Origin: Bombardia bombarda
Taxonomy: Eukaryota; Ascomycota; Sordariomycetes; Sordariales; Lasiosphaeriaceae
Assembly: GCA_030512295.1 (NCBI GenBank)
Contig: JAULSR010000001.1
Span: 6,905,001-6,969,000, forward strand
DNA: 64,000 nt
Direction of reading: 5' to 3'
The notes beneath the pieces are model-generated. The model worked only from the letters and a program-made list of their open reading frames with translations. It had not been told where the DNA came from and did not search any database. Of this stretch, positions 11,853 to 23,570 are shown piece by piece. Position 1 is the stretch's first letter; every line of letters begins with the position of its first letter. The position numbers were made by a program, and so were the translations under genes.

Positions 11853-13301
11853 TCAAGCCCCGGCTGCCGTATCTTCGCCATCGCCGTTCACATCGTCACT
11901 ATCCTCGAGGATGAAAGCAGCTGAGCCAGCCGTGAACTTTGGCGCCTTGTATTCCAGCGTTGGAACGACCTGATACTTTTTCTCCACGCCACCTCTTAGA
12001 TCCCCCTTCGGACCAGGAATGACAGGCGGGTGGCCGTTACCGCCAGGTCCAAAAGCAGCTTCCCATGGTACTCGCATGGAATCAGGAATATCCCAGCCCA
12101 AAGTTGGATTTCGGCACCACAGTCTGACTATATGGCGACGTGGACCATCCTCGGGGTCGATGTAGGAGTCACGGGCGTGCAGAATGCTCCAGTTGTTGAT
12201 AAAGACCATATCACCAGGTATGATGTCCAGACATAGTCGAAATTTGGAGGCCAGGCGAGAGAGAACTGCCAATGCTTCATGCTGGAGAGGGGTCAGGTCT
12301 GGAATCGATAATCCTAAACCGCTCCTAGCTGTTACTGGGTGTACTCCGAGCCGACCTGGATCAACGCTGATGTATATTTTGTCTTCGAAGACTTGGAGTA
12401 GCGGGGCAAGGATGTGGCGTGGTGGGTTTCCTGAGCTGTTAGGGGTTAGTGGGTGTGAAAAATCTGAGACGTGACAGAATCATAAAGCTGACTGCAACTG
12501 GAGGACCAACCTACATTTGTATTGGCCATTCAGCCTTACTCAAAACCGTGAGGATTTCGGGATGTGACATCATTAATTCCCTATATATAGTCCACGACGA
12601 AGCAACAAAGGTGGCGCCCCCTTTTTGGGCCAATGCTCTGACATGAAGAGCCAAAATATCAGCACCCATATCGGTATGCCAGGCCTGAATAACATTAGCT
12701 TTGCTTTATCAAATATACAAAGCAAATGCAGATGAATTTTGGACTAACCAGGCCTGTGTTCGTATGGATACCATGGCGGAGTTCATGTGGTGACGACCAT
12801 GCCTTGGAGTCGGTGACGTGGGCTAGTTGTTGAATTAGCCACCTAAAAGTTGACCAGAGGGATGCACGTACTCAGCATATTCCCTCGTCGGTCTTGAACT
12901 CCTCTCTGGCTACCGATGTAGCTTGCGATCCCGAGAAAAATAGTCACATTGTCCTCAACCGTGTACTTCGCCGTGCTGACTCCTCTGATGACAGCAAATC
13001 CTCTTCCATTGTGGATGTCATCGCCGGCTTGCTCAAGTTGTTTTCGGGCTTTTGGAAGGGGAAAGTTATCGCTACTGACAGCGTCTCCGTCAAGGCCGAG
13101 CGCTGTTTGTAATTAGCCAAGAATAGAATGCTTGGTAAGTCATCGTTTCTGACCTTTGAATTCTTTCAAGCCCTGTTCAACATCTGTTTCATCGATAAGG
13201 ACCACATAGGGTGGATGTGTACCCGGCACCTCTGTATTCTCTGGCATCCAAGCCATTGCGGCTGGGCTTAGAGGTGTGCCACGTGTCTTCGTCTCCATCA
13301 T
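11853..13301 (-). CDS. TauD/TfdA-type Fe(II)/2-oxoglutarate dioxygenase
   Basis: Non-haem iron, 2-oxoglutarate-dependent oxygenase of the fungal TauD/TfdA (clavaminate synthase-like) type; the substrate cannot be told from sequence. Five exons fit phase: 13154-13301, 12872-13102, 12749-12822, 12515-12684 and 11853-12435, encoding 401 residues. Introns are 49-79 nt. The facial triad is visible: AWHTD gives His154 and Asp156, and the distal histidine is His294 in SILHARDS. RRHIVRLW around residues 307-314 supplies the arginine that usually binds 2-oxoglutarate. The segment SYIGSQRG and the spliced NMLTHVTDSK match the usual N-terminal half. The start is the first of two adjacent ATGs (13301 and 13298). 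It has no transporter or regulator beside it, so a role in sulfonate use is only one possibility. Confidence 0.88.
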
Positions 13302-16300
13302 GCTCAGTTTTCAGATGATCAATTCCAGCACCGTTATAAAGATTCAAGACTTAAGAGACGAAATCAAGAGACGATGGATCTTAGTCCGTCGTAGCAGTGG
13401 CGAACGTTCTTTCGGAGTGAGCGTCCAGTTTATATCGAGATTCGGCCCTCTTCGGAATAAGGACAAGGCTAGCGACATCACTATGATGGAATCGAACCGT
13501 CGGGGTCGGGTACTACTCTCCATGCTTGACAGCGCCGAGGGGTATTTGGCTCGGCAGGGAGCGAGGCGAGCTTGATTGGCCCGAACAAGAATAAAGTGGT
13601 AGAATAACCATTGTAACCAATTCCGCCGTCGTGCACTCTGCGTTGGTCGAGCTATGGGTGTGGGGAAGGTGTGGTGTATTCGGTGGCCCGCTATCTCGAG
13701 CCTTCTCGGCCCGCATTGCATCATCCAATGTGCAATGGCATTAAGATCGAGATCTGAGTAGGAAGACTGACGATGGTTGAAGGCAGAGGTTGTGGTGGGT
13801 GGTCCAGAAAGTAGAGTACCGGAACAAGAAAAAGGGTTGAATAGCTCCTCCACGGCTTGAAAGAGGTTGCATCGGATCGGCCCTTGAACACATGTCCCAG
13901 CAGATGGACAACTTATCCTCTGCCAGTCAAGTTTATTGGAACTGGTTTCTATTGATCAGTTTGTCAAGGGAAATGCTGTGCCTGTTAACAAAGCAGCTCA
14001 CGTCCGTCGTGGGTCCTCTGAGAAAGGAAGGACTAGAATAGGTTGGGAGGGGACAGCGCACACGCCAGCTGTTCGCCGCCATCCATGACTGAGGTAGGTT
14101 AGTGTTGTCCGTGTTCCCAGCGGGCCCAACCGAACATACGTATGTACATACCGCAAAACCCGATGTCGCTGCTGTCCATAGTCCAGATCAGGCATCTCTT
14201 TTGCGCATACCTCGTCCAACACTTTCAACCGTTAGCATAAGTTGCAACACACAGGGACTGAGAGGTATGAACGCGAAAGCCAGGGCGTCAACGGGAAACG
14301 CCCATAATTCAGCAGTCGACATATTTCTGTGGGAACAAACTATTTATACATATGGTTGGAGAACTATCAGATTGGGATGACTACTTGGGTACCCAGTCTT
14401 TGAATTTTTGGTGGTCTGGGGAGAAGTAACAGGGTGCTAGTACGGTAGACCGTCTCGAACCGCCCCGCGACTGGAGAAAGAGTTGGGTATTTTCCGGGGC
14501 ATATTGCAGCGTTCGAGTCGGAAAAGCTGGGAAATCCGCGAGACAAGGTGGGTTGATGGGAAAAGGGTATGCGCTATTGGCGGCTGCTGACAGCTGCACG
14601 CGACTTGCAAGGCTTGATAGCATGCAAGACACCATCCCTCGATACTGTCCGTCTGCTGGTGATACCCTGGACGGAGAGCAGATTGCAGACCGGCGAACGA
14701 GCGATTGATTGAGAGAGCCTCAGTCGAGGCATGTGTACTTTGTCGTGGTGTGGACGTTGAATCTCTGAGAAGTTGATTGGGCAGCAATCCGAAGTCCTTG
14801 GGGGTCTTCCACGGGCGTGCAGGTGCATAAAATATAGGTAAGTCAGTTGCGTGTAACCTGGCATAGTGTGGTAGCACAGGAGATAATTAACAAGGTATTC
14901 TTATTAGGTGGATTAATCCCGAGCTAGGTAGGTAGCTTCCAGGTTGCTAGGAGACTAGGACCTGGGTATGGTATGTACCGAAGTACGAATATTGATTGTC
15001 GATCCCGTCGGATTTGCTGCGCGCAACAACCTGGAGGCCCACCAATGAGCTAACGAAGTGAGTCGTTACATGAAAGAGACTAGCTCCCAAGTTAGCCGGT
15101 GTGCTGCTATTTGCCACAGCGTCATTGGAATTACATGTACTTGCAGACGACCAGAAGTCATCTGCTTGGGGCAAAATGCGGGGTCTAGACGTCTGGCATC
15201 ACTCTCTTTTACTCTCGGAAAAGGAAAATCATCCCGTCACGACTTGATATGAGATGACCTGGAAGCGAGTCTGGCGGGGGAGCTGAAACAGCCAAGACCA
15301 ACGGAAAACCGACCACAGTGTAAAAGCTCAGTAAGGTACGGTGATAATCGGAGAACCGACTAATCAGACGGATGGATCAAACCGGACAGAAGGCGAGACA
15401 GCACTACGACGGAAGTTGTTACTTTCCATTTTGCAGCAACAAGCCATATGCAGATGCAGCTAAAAGGAATGGAAGCACCTGAATTAGGTAGAAAAGGTCA
15501 AGCACATTTGGAGAATCAGGACACTCAGACATCTACTTCGCGATTGCCTGCGCGAGCAGAAACGCACTTGAACAACTTGGAGAGAAGGTGCATTCACCGG
15601 ATTCCAGCCGAGCCACGCCACTCCTGCCACCACCGCAGACATTGGATTTCAATTCGTCCGGCCTGGGTATGGAGGGACTGGGTCCTGTTGTAATCTCACC
15701 AGCGATTAAAAATTCCCCGCCCTGCTGTCAGCCACGGGCCCTCATTGGACTTTTGTTGGATCAACTTGGGGGAAGGAGCAAACTGGTAGGTAATCGCCCC
15801 GCAAGCTGAGTTACGCGCGTAAGGGTACCAAGTACCTGGAAAGAACGAACGAACGAACGAAGGCAGGAAGGAGCAATATCCACCTATGAGTGCCTTAATC
15901 TGGAGGCAGACGCAAAGCACGTTAGGTTACGTCCACGCCTGATGCCTGCCTGAACACAACAGTCCCCAGCACAACACACATTGCCCAAAGAGATTTGTTG
16001 CCTGGTTGCCCCCTCCTAAGTCACTTATATTTCACTCCCCAGATCTCCGGTGACCCCTGCATCGTACTTCGTACGAGGCTGGTTTCCCGGCTTCCCTCTC
16101 ACCTTGTAGGTCTTCACGTCCGCCAAACATCGTGGCTGCGAGCTGGCGACCAGAGGTCAAGTTACACCTTGTGCGGTGGTGAGGTGTGTAGGGAGAGGTC
16201 GGCGAAGGGTGGGAGAAGAGCGAAGAGGTGGGCAGGTTGGATCCTCAAGCTTTCGACTACGACGACCAGACTGCCGAGCAAGAAAAGAAAAGAACCTGCT

Positions 16301-17536
16301 GGAATGTTTCAGACTCGATCAGCTCGAATTTCAAGCTTCGGATTTGCATCCAGCAACCAGCAACCAGCAAACTCGTCTCTCCAAGCACACAACACCCACA
16401 GGAAACACAAAAGAAAGCAACAAAAGTCACAGTAACAGTCCAACAGAAAACCTAAACTCCACTTAACCCGAGAACACTGGGAGCAGATGCAGTGCTGGCC
16501 GTATATACATCCCAAGCCCGATGCAAGCACGAGGCACCGCCGGCTGTTACTCCCTGATGCGAGCTGCGAATCGCGAACTGCGCATTACACACTTCTGATT
16601 GCAGCCCCCTTCGACATCTGGATCACGTCTTTTCATCAGAGTTAGGTTCCATGCCCGTCCCACGAATACGCACGTCTGAAATCATATCACCGCCATCTCA
16701 CTGCCTACACTGTACACCTACTGACGAGACTGCGCCAGCGGGACAGCATCATCCACCCTCCTAGTTTGCACACCCTACCCACCCATGGAGTGTTATCTCT
16801 GCCGTTGAGCCAAGAGGTAGACATTCCATGATTATCGGTGGTGACGGGACGATCTTGGGATTCCGAACCACACTTGCCAGCCATCAGAACTGCCTCCAAT
16901 CCAGCACTTCAAGTCGAGGTGCAGATAGTGTGTGGTGCGAAGGGTGCGTGCATCTGTGCTCCTCGCTGGTCGCACAGCTTTCCAACCTTGCTGGCCATCG
17001 CCGCCGGGGGTAGCCGAGATCGCGCCCTTTACCTGGTCCCCCCCTTCACGATTGGGTGGGTGGTCATCGTCCAAAGCCCCCCGGGCCACGTCGGGGCCCT
17101 TCCACCCCCCATTTTGCTGCCCGGCCTCGCTAAGATCCTCGTGCCACCCACACCGAGTACCGAGCCGAGTTGAAAGATTTTGCGGCAAATCCTCACCGGC
17201 TTCCATTTGCCAGCCAAATTCGAGTGATTGCAGATACCGGTATACTTCGTGCTGTTCCAGGGACTTCTAGACCAACCCGTCACCTGTGCCAGGTGTCGTA
17301 TGTCGTTTACCGTGTGTCGTGTACCCAAGATCCCAGTCGCCTGGGTCGGCTGCCACACACAGTCATACGATACTCCATGCTCGTCTGTCAAACGCAGACA
17401 ACTCAAATAAGCTCTCCGATGAGGTTGTCGCATATATGCATCATACAATGGAAGGCAACTATGCTGGCTTATCTATGAGCCCCATACTTGTAACTATTCG
17501 CTTCTCTTTTGCTCACTCTCCCACACATCTCCCATC
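13302..17536. other. Gene-free stretch (4.2 kb)
   Basis: No supported gene. Open frames up to about 170 codons occur (for example minus 13344-13853 and plus 15995-16435), but they have skewed composition, overlap each other in several frames and show no domain. A (GAAC)4 microsatellite lies near 15843-15860 and a CTAGGTAGGTAGC element at 14924-14936. The last few hundred bases should contain the promoter and 5' UTR of the zinc-cluster regulator. Confidence 0.5.
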
Positions 17537-20500
17537 ATGTCGGGTGGTCAATTAACCCGTACTTTGCTCAACCTCAGACCAACTACTCCGTACAACTTGA
17601 CCACAGCAGCCCAGTGGACGCAGATAGCCGAGGGACAAAGAGGCTTCGCAAAAACAAGGGATATCATCTCGCCGAGAACATACGCAAGTCACCGCCTGCC
17701 ACTCAGATCGATCCACCAATACTTCCAGAGGTCCCCTGGAATTGGCCTACATCATCGCCTGCTCCTGGTCTGGACAGACAAGGTGCGAGACAGGACGCAG
17801 TGCAGAGTACAGGACAGAGTGGATGGCAAAATACTGTGCAAGGTCCGTCAAAATAACTATCATGAAAGCAAGTGAGGCGTGTCATCTGATCAGCCCGTGC
17901 TGCAGAATCAAACCCACACCGTCCAATCCAGTATCACATTCAGGTCCCAAACTCGCCCGGTATCTTTGATGTGGGGTCACCCATATGGTCACCAACCCCT
18001 CAGGCGTACCCGTATGTCCAGCAGACATGCCTGCCTTTCACTTCTGTACCTGAGCCATTTCAATTCACAATACCCGCTGCTCCCGTGCTGCACTCACCTG
18101 TCCACAGCCCCAGGACTGATGGGTTTCCCGCTCCTGCTTCTTGGTCACCATCTATATCTTTATCACCCGTTCTCTTTGACAAAGCTGGTTCCCAATTCCT
18201 CTGCCCTGCCATTCATCCTTCTTCGTCCCCATCTCCAGGCTCTCATGAAACAACACACGTATACCCGAAGACCTTCATCAAGTATAACAACCATAACCCC
18301 CACCCATATCACCATCCGGAACAATACGGACCCAGTCTCCCTGGCGAGCTGGGTAACGGACTCACTTCGTCGGCACCTTTGCAAGGTCCAGAATGCACAC
18401 AGCTCAGCATGGTACCACTTCCTTCAGACTATCTATCACATGACACCATCTCATTTGCACCACGGAGAGGATCCATATCTACCAATGCTTCTTCTACGAC
18501 CCTAAACAACAGCATGACTGGGATGGAAGGCTTCTCGCATCCAGAGCTTGAAAGACCATGGGTAAGGGTTTCGAAAATCTACGAAGATGCAATCCCCGTC
18601 AAAGCGGAGCTTGTGGATGAGCCACCTACGATGTCGAGCGATACTATAACCGACATGCCGGTGTTCCGACGTCACGAGCTCGAGCGGCCGTGGGTCCAGG
18701 TTTTGCAGGTCCACGGGAAAGAAATCCCGGTGAAGGCAGAGTGCCAGGATGAGTCGGATTGTGATGAACATGACATTGTGCTCGTCACTCCTTTGAATGG
18801 CTCCTACGATGATCTTGACCCTGAGCTGGAGACCCAGAGCCATGTTTCGATAACCACAATTCCTCTGACTGTGAGTGCAAATCTTCAAAGGGAGGGCTCA
18901 ACTAGTGCTATGGATCGGAAAAGACGAAGTCGCTTCGACGAAAACAGCCGAAAGGAGACCTGTGATACACGCAACATAGGTGCTTGTATGCGGTGTCATA
19001 TTCAACGTATCCGGGTAGGCTTCAAGTATATCCAGCCCTACACCTTTCTTAAAGCTGATAGCTGGAAGTGCAAACCCAACCCAGATAATCCGGAGGACCC
19101 GTTTATGCCTTGTCGCTCTTGTATGAATGTCTCCAAGAGCTCCAAAAAGACCATTCACAAGATGCCCTGTCTTCGATACAAGTTTACGACCATGACTATT
19201 TATCGTGCGGGTGGATTAAATCTCACAGAGAGATTCTCACATACCCAAGTCATGGACGTCAGTGATCATGCCGACAATGTCATACGCACGATCGAGATGA
19301 CTCAAGGTCTTTGCAGGATCCCAATAAAACTGGAGGTCCGGCGCTTTAAACCCTGGAAAACCGATGTTTGTTTCCGAAGGTGGATTGATAACGGCGTCGC
19401 TAAAAGGCAAGATTTGCCGCCATTCTGCCTAGCTGACATTGAAAAGACTGCAATTGAGTTCAAACAGTACATTTTCGACAATGCTCTTTGTGGTCTTGCA
19501 GAGGCAGCAAAGGATTCGGCGGACATCGTGAAGGAGACTTTTGCTAAGATTGTGGAGCAATGTAGCCCTCCTTGTGTAGGTTGCACCTTGGTTCTTTCCT
19601 AAGTTTACTCTTTCATATGCTTGGTTACTAAAATATGTTTTTTTTATAGGATGCGACTAAGTGCGACGACAAGAAGTCAGCTGAGGAAGCCAGAAAAGAA
19701 AAGGAGCAAAGGGACTTCTTGCAGCAAGCGGTTCGTCTTTGGTTTGCCATAAGTATGTGTCTTCTTTTCCTGTGACAGTCCAGTGGCGCTCCTTTAACGA
19801 TTCTTTGTTTTCCTAGGACATGGAACTGGTTCTTCATGGATATGTGGGTCAGAGAAGTTGGGAATGGACGAGGTCAACAGTCCGAATTACCCCCTTTCCG
19901 GCAGAGTCTCGCTTCCTCGAATGATCATTGCTCAGTTTGACAGTATTCGGCATGAACGGGTTTACAAATGGCTTGCCCCAAAGGTACTTAAGCTTTACGA
20001 GTCATTCCTCACCTCAAATAACATGGAAGCTTGGTTCACGGTTTATTTGGCCACGTTTCTCCTTCTGCATGAAGTCGCATGCACCTCGCAGGATCGACGT
20101 CGCTTCGCCATCGCAAACTCATTGGACACGGTGCGTTGTTCATGCTGGTTCTCATCTGATACAATGGAAAGTTGACACCTTTCTAGGAAACACGTTATGG
20201 TCCGATCTCTGGACAAGATGGATCACTAACCAGTTTCGTCGAACAAGTACAGCATGGTGGAGTAGTGCTTTTGGCATATTGGCAGTACTACAAACGTTGC
20301 GACCTGATGAACTATGATTGGAGCAACCCTGAGAAATCGCCGCTGAAGTTCTTGAAACCAGACCAAGTTCAGTTTATCAAAGGGACAGTCGAAGCTCTCC
20401 AAGATAAATGTACGTTGCCAGCACAGTGTTGTGAGACGAGAATACTAACCTTTTATATTATAGTTGACTCTATTCCAAAAACGGGATCAGATGGTGCCTG

Positions 20501-20627
20501 GGAGCATGAGCTCTTCTGGATCTCAAAAATGTTTGAGTTGGTGCCTTCAAAGGATTCGATGTGGTCTCCCCCGGAAGCCTTCACAACAACGAAGCCCAGT
20601 GTCGGTCGGGACGCGCGTGTTTCTTAA
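17537..20627 (+). CDS. Large atypical zinc-cluster transcription factor
   Basis: Probable DNA-binding regulator of a fungal-specific family with a variant Zn2Cys6 cluster. Best model: 17537-17546, 17615-17842, 17894-19014, 19069-19575, 19650-19752, 19817-20130, 20187-20409 and 20464-20627, 889 residues. Exons from 17894 on are well supported. The first two junctions are tentative, because the frame 17494-17842 has no ATG and needs a 10-nt first exon. Splicing 19014 to 19069 gives ACMRCHIQRIRC followed by PCRSC: C-x2-C-x6-C-x13-C-x2-C-x15-C at residues 444-487. It therefore sits mid-protein with longer linkers than a classical cluster. The N-terminal half is Pro/Ser/His-rich. Two copies of an ELERPWV...IPVKAE segment lie 44 residues apart just before the cluster. 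The C-terminal part is helical with no named domain. Target genes are unknown. Confidence 0.75.
18541..18763 (+). repeat. Internal duplication in the regulator, with VKAE motifs
   Basis: Two diverged copies with a 132-nt (44-codon) period encode ELERPWV, then IPVKAE, then an acidic tail. VKAE fits the SUMO acceptor consensus (hydrophobic-K-x-E). The first copy, PVKAELVDEPP, also fits the proline-flanked synergy-control form seen in some transcription factors. Copies are diverged at DNA level, so the duplication is old. Confidence 0.7.
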
Positions 20628-22231
20628 AGATATTGGTATTGGGCTGCTGGCGTTTTTGGCTTGGAAACTTCCGCTCATTTACTTTCTTCGGCGTGACCTG
20701 CCTTTATGATCATCTGCAAGATTTTAAAAGCAGGTGTGATTACTCCAGTGCTTGATCATCAAACCTAATAACTGGCGGGTTTCTTCTTGTTTGATCTTGA
20801 TCTCGTGTCATTGTTTCCAAAGTCTGTCACTGCTGGTGGGTGACTGGGCATTTTCTTTTATGATGTTCATATGGGCTCTGGGCGGTACTGTTCTTCAAAA
20901 CTTGGTGGATTTTCTATCCAAAAGTGGCGTCTAGGTGGCACTGGCCCAACAGACCAGTGATGTGCGCAGCTCATGAAATAGCTGCGCGCAAGTGTCGGCT
21001 TCGAATACACATTCTCTCGTCTTGGCTCCCATCTTATCCCAAAAAGGTGGTACAACCACTTGAGAGAACGTGTAACGTTGCTATTTGCGAGAAAGCGAAA
21101 TAAAAATGAGTTTCCCAACAGTTCAAGTGCGAAATAGTGACTTTGATGGTGATTTGTATCTGGCCGGCAAAAGGTGACAAGGAAAAAGGGTTCGAAAGGG
21201 GTAAATCGGGGAAGCGGTGAGCTTAGTCATCGTGAGCGACAAAGTGGCGGATGGGCGGGGGGGCGATAAGATAAGGATTTCCCCAAAGCTGAGAGTTGGC
21301 CAGTTCATTCATTCATGGGATGGGGCAATTCCCGTCCGTCATTGACCACTGCAGGCCCGACGACTGTCTGTCCTTTTGGGAGATTCCACTTTTAATGTGT
21401 ATTAGCAATACGCAGGCTCACATAGAAGTCATTGTTGCTAGCCCATAAACCACGAACAGCGGACGAGTCTCTACTGTCGACTCTCCAAAGACCCGATAGT
21501 CAAACGTACCGACACGCGCATTCTCGACTCGGCGCCTGTCGCGGGGGCTTTCTGGACACATAGACACCCTTTCTCCTCTATTGAAAGGTTGAAATCCCAA
21601 CAGTATGCACTACGGTATCTGTATCGGGGACGGATGGGCTTTCTCATGAGGGTGTTGGTTGGTGTGGGGGTGAGATGGATCATAAGTATTCGTGGATGTG
21701 TTGAAGGTGGGTTGGGGTTTCGCATGCTTGCCTGAACGAACACTTGCTCCGGGTGGACGACCAAGACATCATTATACTACAAAAGAGTGCAGCTCAAGTG
21801 CTCTAGTCATTATAATTGATACAAGATCGTCACAAATAATTACGAACAGAATAAATCAGCTTTGGCAATTGTAAAACTGTAGACTAGATGTGAGGTGTTG
21901 TTCGAGAGGGTGAAGTTGTGAGCCACTGAGCGAGGCCCGTCTGAGTTGTTCAGTGAAGGACAAGGGATCCTGGGCGACACACCAGTTCAACATCAGCTCA
22001 ATTCCAATGGCTCTCCAGTCTCCACCAGTGGTAGGTATCCACCTGGCCCTGGCGTTACACTGCGACTGGAGCTTGCCCTAATTGCCGGCTCCCACCGCCC
22101 ACGCATTGGAAAGTAGTTTTCCTTGGGCAGGAATTTCAGAATTGTCCCCTCGATCGGCGAGATTTTCGACATCACCAACTAACGACAACCAGTCCCGACA
22201 ACCAGTCCCGACAACCCCAAGGACCGGCAAG
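20628..22231. other. Gene-free stretch upstream of eL18
   Basis: No supported gene. It should hold the 3' UTR of the regulator and the promoter and 5' UTR of the ribosomal protein gene. A CCCTAA element at 22076-22081, about 150 nt before the eL18 ATG, resembles the Tbf1-type site used at some fungal ribosomal-protein promoters; a single copy is weak evidence. A 13-bp direct repeat is at 22184-22209. Confidence 0.5.
22184..22209. repeat. 13-bp tandem direct repeat in the eL18 leader
   Basis: GACAACCAGTCCC occurs twice head to tail, followed by a partial third unit (GACAACCCC). It lies 23-48 nt upstream of the eL18 ATG, probably in the 5' UTR. Confidence 0.8.
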
Positions 22232-23089
22232 ATGGGTACGTAAGAAGACAATTCTGAAGCTTTCGGGGCTTCTGTGTGCGAGTGGACTGGACTTGATCTC
22301 GCGATCATTTCCTTCTGCGAACCCATGATGGCAATTTTCGCTCCTGTTGGAATCGAGGCTTCGGCTTCTTCCTCCCAGTTGAGCCTGTCAATCAGAGCAT
22401 ACTAGACCAAGTCGCTGACCTCGCTTCCCCCATTAAAGGTATCGATCTTAACGTGCACCATGTGCGCAAGACGCACCGCAAGGCGCCCAAGAGGTGAGTT
22501 TCCTAATCCTTCCCCAGCTGTCCGTTTGAATGGCAACCCATTTTGTTGTGCCCGCCCGTCCCAGTTCTGACCCAAATTTTTCACAACCCGCCAGCGACAA
22601 CGTCTACTTGAAGCTCCTGGTGAAGCTCTACCGCTTCCTGGCCCGCCGTACCGACAGCGCCTTCAACAAGGTCGTCCTCCGCCGCCTATTTATGTCGCGC
22701 ATCAACCGCCCCCCGTCTCGCTGTCCCGCATCGCGGCCAACGTCAAGAACGGCGGTGACAAGAAGACCATCGTTGTTGTCGGCACTATCACCGACGACAA
22801 CCGTCTCCTCGCTGTCCCCAAGCTCGACATCGCTGCTCTGCGCTTCACCGCCACTGCCCGCGCGCGCATCGTTGCCGCTGGCGGCCAGGCCCTGACCCTC
22901 GATCAGCTCGCTCTCGAGAAGCCCACCGGAGCCAACACCCTGCTCCTCCGCGGCCCCAAGAACTCCCGCGAGGCTTTCAAGCATTTCGGCATGGGTCCCC
23001 ACAAGCACAAGAAGCCCTATGTTCAGTCCAAGGGCCGCAAGTTCGAGAAGGCTCGTGGCCGCAGAAGGTCGCGTGGTTTCAAGGTCTAA
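22232..23089 (+). CDS. rpl18: 60S ribosomal protein eL18, one-base frameshift in this sequence
   Basis: Large-subunit ribosomal protein eL18. Exons 22232-22235 (only ATGG), 22439-22493 and 22595-23089; both introns are GT-AG, and the first (203 nt) has a CTGAC branch site. Exon 2 begins GIDLNVHHV and exon 3 begins [20 protein letters not shown], as in all eL18 proteins. After FMSRINRPP the frame breaks at a run of six Cs (22709-22714). A seventh C would restore [12 protein letters not shown] and the rest through [18 protein letters not shown], giving 184 residues, the normal family length. The downstream frame keeps full coding quality, with no other lesion. Because eL18 is essential, a sequencing or assembly error in the C run is the likeliest reason. 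A non-functional extra copy is possible but would usually show more decay. Confidence 0.93.
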
Positions 23090-23570
23090 ATCGACCTTGT
23101 CGTCATGGTTTTCGGGGTGCATTGCTTGCTATATTGGGGCTCTTCTGGCGTTGGTCGGATGGTTGGTCGGGTCTACACATCGTTGTTGAGTTTGAAATGG
23201 GATACCAAAAGTTGATAACGATGAAATGAGAGGCAATCACCGTGAAAATCTACCCCCCCTTACCAGCCTGTGTATCCCCAGAGTCTTGAGGCTATTCCAT
23301 CAGTAGTGTGCCGTGGTCTAGGCAATATTGCTTCAGTCGTCCTTTTGCGCTCTCTAAGTTAGTTGACTGTAATTCCCGCTCTAATCTTTGATCATTCCAT
23401 GTGTGACGTGTGCTATCCCCGATCACATGAGTCTTGACTCTTGAGTACCCGCTATTCAAACCGTGTGCCACCCACCCACTTCATTGTTTTGTGTTCCAAC
23501 TTACCGGTAGGATACAGTCGTCACGAATTCATTTTATCAGTTCAAAGGCGACTCTTGGGATTCCTGAAAA
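23090..23570. other. Intergenic sequence after eL18
   Basis: Nothing coding is visible. It presumably contains the eL18 3' UTR. Confidence 0.5.

Noticed and set aside
13344..13853. 169-codon frame on the minus strand
   Set aside because: Upstream of the dioxygenase start and not joinable to it in phase. No recognisable motif.
14381..14877. Overlapping minus-strand frames (up to 146 codons)
   Set aside because: Three frames overlap with similar length, which is typical of stop-poor non-coding sequence.
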